A stretch of 64,000 bases of DNA from Allium sativum (GCA_030737875.1 CM060912.1:461842310-461906309); one strand, 5' to 3'. Positions 33,304 through 45,081 are shown, numbered from the stretch's first letter. Made by a program: numbers and translations. The notes: a model not told the origin generated them from the letters alone.

Positions 33304-36156
33304 TCAACAATCTAAGGGCAATAGTCCCATTCTTTTAGAAGAATTATGGACTTTCTCTCTTGACAGTCCTTTCGTCAAAGGATCTGCCAAATTTTCTTCA
33401 CTACGTACGTAATCTACTCTAACGGTACCTGTAGAAAGTAGCTCTCTAACCGTGCTGTGCTTACGACGTATTTGTCGTCTCTTACCGTTATAATAACGGT
33501 TCTGAACTTTTGCAATAGCCGCGGTACTATCACAATGTATCAACACAGCCGGTATCGGTTTTTCCCATAAGGGAATCTCAGCTAGCAGATTTCTCAAATA
33601 TTCTGCTTCTTCACTAGCTGTGGCTAGTGCTATCATCTCAGACTCCATAGTGGACTGAGTCAAAATAGTCTGTTTCTTGGATTTCCAAGAAACAACTCCT
33701 CCAGCGATGCTAAATATATAGCCACTGGTCGCTTTAGAATCATCAGATAAAGTATTCCAGTCTGCATCTGAATATCCTTCAAGTACAGCTGGAAACTTTT
33801 CATAATGTAATCCAAGGTTAATTGTTCGTTTAAGGTTTCTCATGACCCTTTCAATAGCATGCCAGTGCTCTATACTAGGTCTACTGGTAAACCTGCACAA
33901 TAATCCCACGACATAGGCAATGTCGGGTCTAGTACAATCAGTGGCATACCGAAGGCTGCCAATGATGCTCGCATAATCAGACTGTCTTACACCTTCACCA
34001 GTGTTCTTAAATAACTTTACACTTGGATCGTATGGTGTACATGCGGGTTTACAGTCAAAGTAATTATATTTCTTTAGTATCTTCTCAATGTAATGAGACT
34101 GATCCAAAGAAATTCCCTTTTCTGACCTAGTAATTTTAATACCGAGGATTACACTCGCTTCACCTAGATCTTTCATATCAAAATTGGCACATAATAAGGA
34201 TTTGACTGAATTTATGGCATGAATGTTTGACCCAAAGATGAGTAGGTCATCTACATAAAGGCATATAATAGTGCAAATGTCATTCTCATATTTGTAATAA
34301 ATGCATTTGTCACTTTCATTAACTTTAAAATCATTTGAAATGATTAAGTTATCAAATTTTTCATGCCATTGTTTAGGTGCTTGTTTTAAACCATATAATG
34401 ATTTATCTAACTTGCATACTTTATGTTCTTGACCATGTACTACAAATCCTTCAGGCTGGTCCATATAAATTTCTTCGTCTAATTCACCGTTCAAAAAGGC
34501 AGTTTTAACATCCATTTGGTGTATTAGTAAGTTATGAATGGAAGCAAGTGAGATCAATACCCGAATGGATGTTATTCTAGTTACAGGTGAAAAAGTGTCA
34601 AAGAAATCTATATTTTCTTTTTGTCTAAAACCTTTAGCTACTAGTCGTGCTTTGTATTTATCTATAGTACCATCAGGTTTTAGTTTCTTTTTAAGCACCC
34701 ATTTACAGCCTATAGATTTACAACCAGGGGGTAAATCTGCCAAATGCCAAGTCTTATTGGATTCCAGAGAATCCATCTCATCATTTATAGCCTCTCGCCA
34801 AAAATCGGCATCTAAAGAAGATAAGGCCTCTTGGAGGTTTAATGGATCCTCCTCTATAGTAAAAGCACAAAAATCCGAGCCAAAGTTTTTCTCGGTTCTT
34901 GCTCTTTTACTTCTTCTAGGTTCAGCTTCAGAACTTTTATCAAGTTCTGTTCTTATAGGCGTACTTGATGTGCCCCCACTATTCCTTAATTTAAAAGGAA
35001 ATTTAGTTTCATAAAAATCGGCATCATTTGATTCAATTATATTATGTGCATTTAAGTCATAAAATCTGTATGCTTTGCTATTAATAGCATAGCCTATAAA
35101 TGCACATTCATATGCTCTACTTGCCAATTTTATTCTCTTAGGGTCTGGAATGCGAACATATGCTAAACAACCCCAAGTTCTAAAGTATGAGACATTGGGC
35201 TTATGATTCTTTAAAATTTCATAAGGTGAAATTTTATTCTTAGATTTAGGGATTCTGTTCAGAACATAGCATACAGTCAATAAAATATCCCCCCACCAAT
35301 GTTTTGCTGCACCAGAATTTAGTAGGATGGCCACTACTAATTCGGTAAAAGTCCTATTTTTTCTTTCAGCTTTACCGTTCATTTCAGGTGAATAGGGTGC
35401 AGTTCTCTCATGTACAATACCATGTAATTTATAGAAGTCCAGAATTGAATTAGATTCATATTCTGTTCCTCTATCACTACGAAGTCTCTTAATCTTTCTA
35501 TTTACTTGATTCTCAATTTCAGTTTTGAATGTTTTAAACATTTCAAAGGCATCACTTTTATGTTTCATAAGATATACATATGTGAAATCAGAACAATCAT
35601 CGATAAAAGTGATAAAATAACGATGTCCATGTCTAGTCAAAGTACCATCAAGTTCACATATGTCAGAATGAATCAAGTCTAAGGGTTCAGATTCTCTATT
35701 AACAGACTTGTGAGGTTTCTTAGTGATTTTTGCTTGTGTACAGAATTCACATTTATCAGATTCAGATTCTGCTATCTTAGGTATCATATCTAGAGTGCTC
35801 ATGTTATTAATTATTCGTTTATTAACATGACATAATCTAGAATGCCAAATATTAAAATCACACAACATATAAGCAGAATTATTCACTTTATTCAATTCAA
35901 CATTTAATTTGAACATTCCCTCACAAGCATAACCCTTTCCTACAAAGTTTCCCTTATACACTATAGTATACAAGTCAGCACCAATAAATTGAGTGAATCC
36001 TGCCTTATTGAGAAGATAGCCAGAAACCAGATTCTTCCTCATCTCTGGAGTATGCATAACATCTTTGAGGATTACAGTCTTTCCAGAGGTAAACTTGATC
36101 TCCACGTTTCCAACCCCAGCAACTTTAGTGGTGTGGGAATCTCCCAGCAACACTTT
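33304..36156 (-). CDS. Copia-2 pol (protease end, integrase, RT, RNase H)
   Basis: About 950 codons are open from just after the TAG that ends the gag frame to the stop next to the polypurine tract. Domains run in order as follows. The protease tail is [23 protein letters not shown]-pre-integrase is WHSRLCHVN. The integrase core has [15 protein letters not shown] and [13 protein letters not shown] has [28 protein letters not shown] and [11 protein letters not shown] (catalytic YVDD). RNase H has [38 protein letters not shown] and [11 protein letters not shown]. Key catalytic residues are present, so only the upstream TAG blocks a full gag-pol polyprotein. Confidence 0.95.
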   Translation of the reverse strand, partial: KVLLGDSHTTKVAGVGNVEIKFTSGKTVILKDVMHTPEMRKNLVSGYLLNKAGFTQFIGADLYTIVYKGNFVGKGYACEGMFKLNVELNKVNNSAYMLCDFNIWHSRLCHVNKRIINNMSTLDMIPKIAESESDKCEFCTQAKITKKPHKSVNRESEPLDLIHSDICELDGTLTRHGHRYFITFIDDCSDFTYVYLMKHKSDAFEMFKTFKTEIENQVNRKIKRLRSDRGTEYESNSILDFYKLHGIVHERTAPYSPEMNGKAERKNRTFTELVVAILLNSGAAKHWWGDILLTVCYVLNRIPKSKNKISPYEILKNHKPNVSYFRTWGCLAYVRIPDPKRIKLASRAYECAFIGYAINSKAYRFYDLNAHNIIESNDADFYETKFPFKLRNSGGTSSTPIRTELDKSSEAEPRRSKRARTEKNFGSDFCAFTIEEDPLNLQEALSSLDADFWREAINDEMDSLESNKTWHLADLPPGCKSIGCKWVLKKKLKPDGTIDKYKARLVAKGFRQKENIDFFDTFSPVTRITSIRVLISLASIHNLLIHQMDVKTAFLNGELDEEIYMDQPEGFVVHGQEHKVCKLDKSLYGLKQAPKQWHEKFDNLIISNDFKVNESDKCIYYKYENDICTIICLYVDDLLIFGSNIHAINSVKSLLCANFDMKDLGEASVILGIKITRSEKGISLDQSHYIEKILKKYNYFDCKPACTPYDPSVKLFKNTGEGVRQSDYASIIGSLRYATDCTRPDIAYVVGLLCRFTSRPSIEHWHAIERVMRNLKRTINLGLHYEKFPAVLEGYSDADWNTLSDDSKATSGYIFSIAGGVVSWKSKKQTILTQSTMESEMIALATASEEAEYLRNLLAEIPLWEKPIPAVLIHCDSTAAIAKVQNRYYNGKRRQIRRKHSTVRELLSTGTVRVDYVRSEENLADPLTKGLSREKVHNSSKRMGLLPLDC

Positions 36157-37230
36157 CTAATCATCAGCAGCCGTGTATGTGGAGAACATAGCACGATCAT
36201 AACAGACATGGCGCGAAGCACCAGTGTCTATCCACCAGCCATCTGATCCACCAACAAGGTGAATCTCAGAAATCATAGCCATAAGTGGCTCATCCTCAGT
36301 TAAGTTAGCCTGTGGTACAGAGCTAGGCTTGTTCCGACACTTTCGTGCCATATGACCTGGTTTGCCACAGTTGTAACATAGAAACAACTGTCTAGAGTCA
36401 TTCTTTTGGGCTGGTTTTTGCTGTCCTTTTGGGTTTCCCTGCGGATTCCCATTGTTGCGTTTGTTCTGATTCTTAAAAGATTTCTGATTTGGTTTCAGAA
36501 CTGCGGGCTTGGTCTTTTTAGTGTTGTTGTTTGAAACAAACAACACTTCCTCTTTCTGGTCCTGTTTGCGTGCTGCCTCCTCAATGCGAAGGCGAGTAAT
36601 CAGACTCTCTAAGGAGAATTCCTTAGTCTTATGGCGCAAGAAATTCTTAAAGTCTTTCCAACCTGGGGGAAGTTTGTCAATAATAACAGCAACTTGAAAC
36701 TGTTCATCTAAAACCATACCTTCGGAGATGATCTCATGAGCTATTTTCTGCAGCTCATGAGACTGCATCTCTACTGATCTATCGTCTGTCATCTGATACT
36801 TCAGATAGCGGCTCACAGCATACTTCTTCGCCCCTGCCTCCTCTGTATCGTATTTCTTCTGCAGTGCTTCCCAGATCTGCTTCGCTGTCTTGTCTTCTGA
36901 ATTGTAGTAATCATACAGATCATCGCTCAATCCGTTCAGAATAAAATTTTTGCATAAATAATCCTGTTCTGTCCAGCTTTGCAACTGTTTCGATTGTTCG
37001 TTCCAGGATGTCATCTGCGCTGCGTCAGTTCCGTCAGGCTTGTCTGGCAACTGCGGTTTCTCGGTGGTAAGAGCAGCAGCCACCTTCCTCATCGTCAGAT
37101 AGAACTCCATCTTTTGACGCCAGCGTTTGAAGTGCAGACCTTCGAAACGAAATGGAGCAGCAGTCACCAATGGGATCTGGAATGCAGAAGCAGGAGCAGC
37201 AGCATCATCCACAGTTGTTGTCGAAGCCAT
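36157..37230 (-). CDS. Copia-2 gag and start of protease
   Basis: 357 codons start at the ATG 21 bp after the 5' LTR. The N-terminal gag (RFEGLHFKRWRQKMEFYL) is followed by the UBN2-type core (LSDDLYDYYNSEDKTAKQIW). A basic linker leads to a CCHC zinc knuckle, CYNCGKPGHMARKC. The protease active site is WWIDTGASRHVCYD. The frame ends at TAG (36157-36159) within the protease domain and continues in the same frame as pol, so this looks like a single point mutation rather than a natural gag-pol boundary. Readthrough is conceivable but unproven. Confidence 0.95.
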   Translation of the reverse strand: MASTTTVDDAAAPASAFQIPLVTAAPFRFEGLHFKRWRQKMEFYLTMRKVAAALTTEKPQLPDKPDGTDAAQMTSWNEQSKQLQSWTEQDYLCKNFILNGLSDDLYDYYNSEDKTAKQIWEALQKKYDTEEAGAKKYAVSRYLKYQMTDDRSVEMQSHELQKIAHEIISEGMVLDEQFQVAVIIDKLPPGWKDFKNFLRHKTKEFSLESLITRLRIEEAARKQDQKEEVLFVSNNNTKKTKPAVLKPNQKSFKNQNKRNNGNPQGNPKGQQKPAQKNDSRQLFLCYNCGKPGHMARKCRNKPSSVPQANLTEDEPLMAMISEIHLVGGSDGWWIDTGASRHVCYDRAMFSTYTAADD

Positions 37231-37251
37231 TGTTTCTGTTCGTCTTCAAAT

Positions 37252-38005
37252 TGTTGAAAACAATGGCTGAGTCACGTACTTCGTCACTTTCTTGAAGACG
37301 ATTCGGCGATCTGGCCGGTGGTGCAAAACCAGTTCGTACTTTCGCCGCCGCCTCTAGGATAAAACAGCCTCTCTCTGATTAATAACTGATCTGCTTTGCA
37401 CAAACAAATCAGTGCAGATTTGCACTTTCTGATTTTACTGCTCGAAAATTTCTTAAGAGTATTTTAATGGCGGAGAAAGAGAATGCAGAATTTTTTCTGT
37501 TTTTTGATCTCGTCTAATCTAATGATAATATATAGACGGGGATGAGGGTATTCGAAAAATCTGGTCAGTGGAGAAAAATCGGATCTACGAAAATACTTGG
37601 TCAAAGTTTTACCGCGTCATATAAAAATCGGTTCAGAAATTATTTTCCTGATTTAAAAACTGGTTCGAAAATAGCAGTGTTTTCTGGACCAAAAATATAA
37701 GTGTCTACACCACATAGCCAGGGCCCAAAGCCCAAAGCCCGAACCGAACCGAACCGAGCCGAGCCGGGCCGGGTCGGGTCGAGTCGAGTCGGTCGGTCGG
37801 GCGCGCGCGTGTGTGGTGGTCATGATGCATGGGCTCCCTCCTCACAACAAAGCATGCATTGGGAGCCCAAGGCCCCATCAAAGCTTCTTAGAAACAAGTA
37901 TATAAGCTTGCCTCTTCCATATAATCCCATGATGTGGGACTATTCACAAATAGGAGCCATCATACACTTATTTCATGTTTTAAATAATTCACAATATTTC
38001 CAACA
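37252..38005 (-). repeat. 5' LTR of Copia-2
   Basis: It is the partner of 32019-32778 and nearly identical. In the element's sense it ends GTTTTCAACA next to ATTTGAAGACGAACAG. A TATATA motif is present on the minus strand near 37900. Confidence 0.95.
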
Positions 38006-38153
38006 CATATTGGTGGCAGAGATTTTCTATGACAGGTTTATGTATCGAAATTAGCTCAGGTTCAGGTTCAGTAATTCTCTTTAGACTCGTATCCACTGGA
38101 ACAACCATTGCATCTGGCTGCTTTGCTTTTAAGTCAAGAAAACGATAAAACCG
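38006..38153 (-). pseudogene. KU80: KU80 exon, 5' part
   Basis: On the minus strand, acceptor TTTGTAG is followed by RFYRFLDLKAKQPDAM, then SLKRITEPEPELISIH and VIENLCHQY. This is the segment of plant KU80 just before the C-terminal domain. It is open without stops and resumes at 32018 across the Copia-2 insertion. Sequence further upstream (38154-38700) is presumably intron, and I could not place another exon there. Confidence 0.75.
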
Positions 38154-38707
38154 CTACAAATCGAAAATATTCAAGCTAGTCAGAAGAGATTCCAACATGA
38201 GATCAAATGCAGACATGTAATAGGTGGCTCCAAAAGGAAACATGCCATCAGAAAATGTAACATAGGATACCAAAAAGCATAAAAGTTATTTTATCCCCCT
38301 ATGTTCGGAAAGAGGTGTTGTTTGCACTTCTTCGTCCACATGCATTACACTACATACATATAAACCAAGTTTTGAGGCCTCAATTGAATATCCGATCAGT
38401 AAAAAAAATTGAACATCAAATTTTATGGTAGATACTTAAAATATAACTTATTTGAATTTTAAAGTAATGGATACTCAAAAACTGAAATTTAAACTCAAAA
38501 TGTACAATTGTTTGCTTATAAAGTAATGAACAAATATTTTTAGTGTTATAAATATTTATGATTAACCAACATTGTTTGCTTATATCTTATGTTCCAGCTA
38601 AGCATAAATTATACAATTTTTTCAATAAATCAAACAGAATTCTGTCCTAATTATATGAAAAATAAGTAACAAAATCTGAATATAGGAGAAAGGCGCGTCT
38701 TTGGAAA

Positions 38708-39328
38708 TAGGGCTGTCAATAAATACCCGAAAAATCCAATATCCGTCCGAATCCGCATCCGAAATATCCGTTATCCGGCATTATCCGGAAAGCGGATACG
38801 GATATCCGATATCCGAAAATCTTTTCGGATACGAATATGGTTATAGTGGTATCCATATTCGAAAAATATCCGTCCGACTAATTGATGTAATATATATTAC
38901 TCAAAACAGAAAAATTGAGTTAATAATTATTTTGTAACTGTTCGATGTTACTATGATATAAATTTTTGTCCATTTTTAGTGAAAAATGGTAGTTTTAGTG
39001 TTTAACTTTGGAATATTTTTTGATATGCCTATGTATATTAGTAAAAGAACAATGTTTCATCGTCACATTTCCTTATTTTTTGGTTTTTTTTACAAACATT
39101 AGTACAAAAATTATTTTATGTTGATTCAAATTTTTTATTTATACTCTAAAATTTATTAATTACAGACGGAGCGGATAAATATCTGATATTCGTCTGTACC
39201 CGAAAATTAAACGGATACGGATATCCGATATCTGAAAATTAAACTAATACGAATATCCGATATCCAAAAATAATTTCAGATACAGATATGACACTATCCA
39301 TATCCAAAAGCATCCGTTGACAGCCTTA
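38708..39328. mobile_element. hAT-type MITE, 621 bp
   Basis: The left end is TAGGGCTGTCAATAAATACC. The right end in reverse complement is TAAGGCTGTCAACGGATGC. The flanking 8-bp repeat is TTTGGAAA (38700-38707) and TTTGGATA (39329-39336), with one mismatch. Subterminal arrays of ATCCGATATCCGAAA and similar motifs fill both ends, and the middle is AT-rich without coding sequence. Confidence 0.85.
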
Positions 39329-39336
39329 TTTGGATA

Positions 39337-41364
39337 CCTCTAAGACTGGATTTGGCGTGAACTTGGATTGAAGCAATTCTTCTTTGCCAGAACATGTCTA
39401 GTCCAACATGCGTGCTATCACCGACCTAAACTCTCTAAACCCAAACTCCCCAATTCCCGACTTACCTACATGCTATAACCAACCCAAACTCCATCCGAAT
39501 TGCAATTAACCTTAAATGCTGCTGAAATCTCCCATGAAGCTCGCACTGATATGCTGCTGACATCATTGAAGGAAGAGGCGGAATTTAGGATTGATAAATT
39601 GGGTGGAAATCTCCCATGAAACTTGCATTAAAATGCCAATTGGAGAAGGTGGGGAAGCGACAAATGGGTTTGGAATTTAGGATTGGTAAAATAGAGAAGG
39701 AAGAGGCGGCGAGCGATTTAGGATAGAGGATTGATATTCAGAAGAAGACGAGTAGCAGTAAGACCGATTTGGGAAGTAGAAAAAAAATGCAGATCCGAAA
39801 TTTTAGAATGGGTTTCGAAATTTTAAAGGGGGCGAAAATGAAATTAGAGTCAGCTTCAAAATTTAGAAGGCGCTTCTTTTGTTTGCTGTAAAAGGTTGAT
39901 GGTTTAGGAAATTTAAAAATTTTAGTTTTTAATTTTATGAGTGTTTTAAATTATTGAATATTAATAAATTAAATTATCAAATATTGAAAACTAAATAATA
40001 AACATATTACTTAATTAAATACTAAATGTTGAACATTAATTATTACGTAATATAATATTATTACCATTTCAAAAAAAACACTATTTGTTATTTAGTTGTT
40101 CGCATGAGTTATAAAGATAAACATTAAAATATTCAAATGTGAATTATTTATTGTAACCTATAAAGAAATGCAATTCTTAATAATGTGTTTATTGCAACTA
40201 GTAGAAAACTTAATTGTTAAAATTATGTTTGTCGGAAGTGGCGAGAAAATGCAATCCATATTTACTAATTATTATTGATTACTTATTATTTTATGATTAT
40301 AACTGAATGCAATCCTTATTTAGGCGTTGGAGCCAAAATTAAACCTGCGGAGCCAATGTTTAAAAAAATTGTACTTTACCTTACTCAAAATTTATAGAAA
40401 ATTTTAAAATTAGAATATGAAGTATTATACAATTTAAATTAAACTATTAAATGAACTTTTTCAATATTTTAAAGTTTAGAAATTTTTGTTACTTCTTGTC
40501 AAACAATAATTGGTTTTATAAACTTTATGATTTATCTCAAATTTATTCATGATGGTTTCAAATTTTTAAATTTTTTGAAGTATAAAATATAATTATCAGC
40601 TATAATTATAATATATAAATATCAACTATAATTATCAACTGTAATTATTAAATACAATTATTTAAAATTAATTATTGAATATTAGATATCATTTCATAAA
40701 TATTAGGTTTTATTATTAATTATTAATTATTAAATAGTTATTATAATAAACTGATATTTTAATTATTTAGGGGAATAATTATAAAAGAACAATCTAAAAT
40801 TTTGGGATTTAGCGTAAAATATATTGGCATACTGACTGAAAATTGTGATGAAAGCACAGGACTTAATTAAGAATTTTGTAATTACATTGGTTATGAGCAA
40901 AGGTTATTTTTCTAATTCTAAATAAGCAATGATTATAAGTTATTTATTATAGAATGTAAATTATTATTTATTATTACTTATAAATCATTAATTAGAAGAA
41001 ATTAATTATTAATTATTGAGCATGTTAATAATTATCAAAAAATAACACTAAAGTATATCTTAGAAAAAAAACATCTCTTGCAAATCTGGTGGAATTTTGC
41101 TGCAAATTAGCTTCGATAAATATTCGTCGGTATTCTGCCTGAATTTGCAGCAGAAAATTGCAGTAGAAATTTTCTGTTGGTAATTTGACGCAATTTACAA
41201 CGACTTAGCGAGGGATGACAGAAGATGACGATATTAAATAAAAGAAAAAAAGTTGGAAAAACAAAAAATTATCCCTTGCAGATCACACGAAAATCCGTCG
41301 CAAATTAGCGACGGAAATTTCCGCTTCTAAATATTTTGACGCTAAATCAGTGTTTTCTTGTAGC
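39337..41364. other. Right interior of CACTA-2, AT-rich
   Basis: It contains an imperfect duplication near 39520-39700 (AATCTCCCATGAARCTYGCA twice). A GGCGTTGGAGCCA motif at 40325-40340 also occurs in CACTA-1 at 17780. No coding region was recognised. Confidence 0.45.
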
Positions 41365-42562
41365 GTTTTCTAATTCAGTGGCAAGATTTCATTGGTTTTG
41401 AGGGATTTCTCAATTTGACATATATTACGCAATTAGTTAAAATGAGCTCGGATTATCCAGGATTCTGTCATCAACTTTGCTAAACATACAGCTGCGAAAG
41501 TGAATGAATTTTCCAATCTCCCTAGGGGGAAGCAGTTCAGGACTGAGTCACAAACCTCTTGGAAGGATGCACATATAGCCCCCTAAGTTCCTCGTTAAGT
41601 TTGGATTAGTTAGCTTGTCTTTCCGGGATTCCCTTCTATTAATGGGCATAACTTCGTGAAGAAGAAAAACCAGTGTCCGCGGTGGCGGAATCAAAAGAAA
41701 GTTCATTTGTAGTCCCAGCTAGGGAAGAACTAAGCGAATCTGAAGAAGCAGTGTCAGCGAGGGCATCAACTAGTTCATCATCGGAAATCGTTCCAATGGA
41801 TCCATTTCTATTTGATAGGGGAAGAACGAAGTTCATCTACAGTGTAAGCACCAGCGTAGCAGCCTCGGGCGTAAGCGTATCATGGGAAAAGGAGAAAGAG
41901 AATAAATAATTCAACCAATTGGGAAATACGTATCAATTCTTCCAGTCAAATAAGTAAAGAAAATGCCCCCAATATTATGTTACTCTTTAGAGTGATAAAA
42001 TCTGAAGGCTTATAGCTTGGCACTTTCTTTTACACCTTGTGGAAAGTGGAGCGCATAAGCCCTTTTGAATTAGAGATAGGCTTTTACTGCTCTCAAAGCG
42101 TATCGAAGACCTAGCGTTGAGGTTGAAAGAGCGCTTGAATGTCTTGAACCAGGACGAGTCAAACTTTGGATGTCCTTTGGGGCAGCAGGCGCAAGTGAAT
42201 GGCCCTCAGACAACCCTTGACTATATGCCTTCTCATCACATTTTTGGGAGAAGGCGACACCAGAAGACAAAAAACGATAGATAGAGGCAATGAATATTGA
42301 TATTGGAGAGTGGTCTACCTGAGTGAAGCCTTTTTTCTTAGACTTTAGAGGCATTGGAGGCCCTTAACCCGGCACTATTGCGCCTGCCATCTTCACTCCT
42401 GCCTCCCTGTTACCTTTCGATTGTAATTCTCCTTTTGTTCTTTCGATACTGTACTTGTAGAACTCTTGAATCGTCGAATTCGACGAAAAGCGGGCTTTGA
42501 GAGAGGGAATGAAAGCCATTAGTCATTAGGGTGATTAATATTAATAAGGATTTTGTTACGCG

Positions 42563-42720
42563 CGATATGCCGACGACTTACTACTAGGAATCGTGGGTGC
42601 CGTAGGGCTTCTCATAGAAATACAAAAAACGTATCACTCACTTCCTACAATCCGGCCTGAACCTTTTGGTAGGCTCTGTAGGATCAACAACCATAGTTAC
42701 ACGGAGTACGGTAGAATTCT
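42563..42720 (+). pseudogene. matR: Mitochondrial maturase matR fragment
   Basis: The frame RYADDLLLGIVGAVGLLIEI carries the YADD motif of the reverse-transcriptase domain of the nad1 intron-encoded maturase. After a one-base insertion in an A-run near 42648 it continues as RITHFLQSGLNL and the AGSTT region. Only about 50 codons are present. Confidence 0.75.
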
Positions 42721-43171
42721 AAAAGAGAAGGCAAATGTTTTCAATAAACTCGTGTTTTCTTGTCAAGATTTCGTTGGTTTTGAGGGAGATTTCAAAATGA
42801 CCTATTATAGTAAATTCATGATTTTGCGTGTTAATTTGACATGAAAAAGAAAAATGTTTTCTATAGACACGGGATTTTTGGCAAGATTTCGCTTCAAAAG
42901 TAATGATTTTTTAGATTAATATATATATTCTTGATAAATTCTCGAAAAAGTTATTCGATTGATGGAATTTGGTATGATACTTATGAGATCGATGAGATTT
43001 ATATTCAAATATTTCTTCTTAGAACATATTGATTTGACCCCATAAGTGGGACCACCACCCAATAGCATGTTTCCACCAAAAGTGAACCCCGTATCTCTTC
43101 TAGAGAATCTCCTAACAATTTAAATTCAAATCAAATAATTCAACCTATTCCTCATTAATAGGAGTTCATTT

Positions 43172-43290
43172 ATGTTTCTGCTTCACGAATATGATATTTT
43201 CAGGGCATTTCTAATAATATCGGGTGCTATTCCTATTTTGGCATATGTAATTTCCGGAGTTTTTTCCCCAATTAGTGAAGGACCATATAA
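43172..43290 (+). pseudogene. ndhC: Plastid ndhC 5' fragment
   Basis: From the ATG it reads [17 protein letters not shown], then [19 protein letters not shown], matching the N-terminus of NADH dehydrogenase-like subunit 3. It then runs into unrelated sequence. Confidence 0.8.
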
Positions 43291-43369
43291 TATCAATAAA
43301 TCCCATTACTTAGTTTAATGTATTAGTTATTAAATACACGCGCATCCATAATATTATCGAATCCTTTCA

Positions 43370-43487
43370 TTCGTGGGGAGCTAGATGAGAAGAAACTCTC
43401 ATGTCCGGTTTTGTATTAGAGGTGGGAAAAAACCATCAATTATAACCCCAAAAGAACCAGATTTCGTAAGCAGCATAGAGGAAGAAT
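43370..43487 (+). pseudogene. rpl16: Plastid rpl16 intron end and exon 2 start
   Basis: GAGCTAGATGAGAAGAAACT then CTCATGTCCGG is group II intron domain V. It is followed by PKRTRFRKQHRGRM-type coding sequence of ribosomal protein L16 with changes. The fragment switches to rps4 at about 43485. Confidence 0.7.
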
Positions 43488-43941
43488 GAAAAACAGAAAT
43501 TGCGTTTTCATTATGGTCTGACAGAGTGACAATTACTTAGATATGTACATATCGCTAGAAAAGCCAAAGGGTCAACAGGCCAGGTTTTACTACAACTACT
43601 TGAGATGCGGTTGGATAATATACTTTTTTGATTGGTTATGGCTTCGACCATTCCCGGAGCCAGGCAATTAGTTAACCATAAACATAGTTAATGGTCATAT
43701 AGTGGATATACTAAGTTATCGTTGCAAACCACAAGATATTATTACAACGAAGGATAAACAAAGATCAAAAGCTCTGATTCAAAATTATATTGCTTCATCT
43801 CCTCAAGAAGGAGTGCCAAACCAGTTGACTATTGATTCGTTCCAATACAAAGGCTTAGTAAATCAAATAATAGATAATAAATGGATCGCTTTAAAAATAA
43901 ATGAGTTATTAGTCGTAGAATATTATTCTCGTCAGGCTTGA
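43485..43941 (+). pseudogene. rps4: Plastid rps4, C-terminal three quarters
   Basis: It reads KQKLRFHYGLTE, then after a TGA stop at 43527-43529 (CGA in functional genes) [20 protein letters not shown]. After a frame change it continues through [20 protein letters not shown] to the native end [12 protein letters not shown]. Small indels occur around 43640-43680. Confidence 0.85.
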
Positions 43942-44063
43942 ACCTAACGAACATAACAAGAAAAGGGGTTTAGACAATTCCGTCCCCTTTTCGACGAAGG
44001 AAATAGATCTAAGTGCCTTAATCCGTATTTTGTTATTCACGTATTACAAATTGATACGCAGCA

Positions 44064-44094
44064 GTTTTTTTTTTTTTTTTTATTTTTTTTTTTT
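44064..44094. repeat. Poly-T tract
   Basis: About 30 T residues interrupted by one A follow the rps4 downstream sequence. Confidence 0.9.
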
Positions 44095-44943
44095 GCTCTT
44101 TCCACAAGATTTTTCTTTCAACCCCTTGCACAGTCGAGAAGGAGACTTTCATTATGCACCTGAGGTTGCTAGTAATTGATGGAATTGTTCAACTCAATAA
44201 GTTCTTCCCCGGTAGAGAATAATAGCTACTTCTAATTAGAAATTAATAGGGTGTTATTCAACTATGAAATACAAAAGCGGAGAGAGGAGATGGAGAGCAT
44301 AGCGCTTATTTGAGTTGACTTGCGGGAGCAGTTGATAAGTCGGCAGCGTCCCACTACTCGCTTACTACATAGTAAGGGGAAGAATCAGATGCCGGGGCAC
44401 GGAGCAGTTTTGATCTTACCTTTGAGTGAGGGGCCTCTCTCAGCAGGCTACCTCTGATCGGAAATCAAGCAGCTCTTGAACCAATTTGACAGCCGATATT
44501 AAACTACAGATCCTGCACCAAAGTGGGTTCTGAGCAATATACTGGGTTTTGAGAAATTAGAGGAGGCATGCTCTAATGAATGAGAAATGTAGGAGTGAGT
44601 TCTTGCCTTACTTGGGCCTTCCCTTAGCAGCGGATTCTGCCTATATATCCAAACCTCCCGAGCAGCTTGCAATTGATCCTTCCAATGTTTATACCTCCCC
44701 AATGTTTATATTGGCGCCTTCTTTCGGTTAAAAAGCCCCATCCACTCATCTTTTGACTGCCCAAGGAAATTGATACTCGATCTCGTGTAAGCCAAGCCAG
44801 CAATTTATGTACGGCCAACATGAATCTGATTCGTGAACAACTTTCGCTATTTGCAGTAGAGAAGGGGCACAACCTGAAAAGCGAGGTAGCGTAGCTGGTC
44901 ATTCGGAAGGGCCATGGAGGTTAAAGAGTGTCATTTTCCTTGT

Positions 44944-45081
44944 CGTATTCTTTATATGGAAAGCAGAGGCCAAGGAACCATCCTCTTGACTCGTACTGAT
45001 CAGAATTTGACTCCACGAGAAATTGAACAAAAAGCTGCTGAATTGGCCTATTTCCTGGGGGTACCAATTGAAATTTTTTGA
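44944..45081 (+). pseudogene. ycf4: Plastid ycf4 3' end
   Basis: It reads [20 protein letters not shown], then [20 protein letters not shown] and F, and stops at the native TGA. This is the C-terminus of the photosystem I assembly factor. The 5' part is missing. Confidence 0.85.

Larger units (their letters stand above)
32019..38005 (-). mobile_element. Nearly intact Copia retrotransposon (Copia-2), 6.0 kb
   Basis: LTRs at 32019-32778 (760 bp) and 37252-38005 (754 bp) differ by about five substitutions and one short repeat-length difference by eye, so the insertion is recent. A perfect 5-bp target duplication CATAT is present (32014-32018 and 38006-38010). The polypurine tract is AAGTGGGGGAT. 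Internal coding is complete from gag to RNase H except for one TAG. It sits inside a KU80 exon of the CACTA-2 element. The site after the 5' LTR is not the usual TGGTATCAGAGC. Confidence 0.95.
29744..41365. mobile_element. CACTA transposon carrying KU80 fragments (CACTA-2), 11.6 kb with nested elements
   Basis: The left end is CACTACAAGAAAATACTGAT. The right end in reverse complement is CGCTACAAGAAAACACTGAT, with one terminal base changed. A 3-bp target duplication TTT flanks it (29741-29743 and 41366-41368). Subterminal arrays contain CCGTCGCTAA and TTAGCGACGG hairpins (29793-29819, 41300-41320). Removing the nested Copia (5.99 kb) and hAT MITE (0.62 kb) leaves about 5 kb. No transposase was recognised. 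Its interior holds exons and introns of a host KU80 gene, the pattern described as Pack-type capture or transduplication. Confidence 0.8.

Noticed and set aside
34538..35014. 158-codon plus-strand ORF
   Set aside because: It is antisense to Copia-2 pol.
41640..42450. ORFs of 65-94 codons in the left part of the organelle mosaic
   Set aside because: The composition suggests mitochondrial intergenic DNA, and no protein was recognised.
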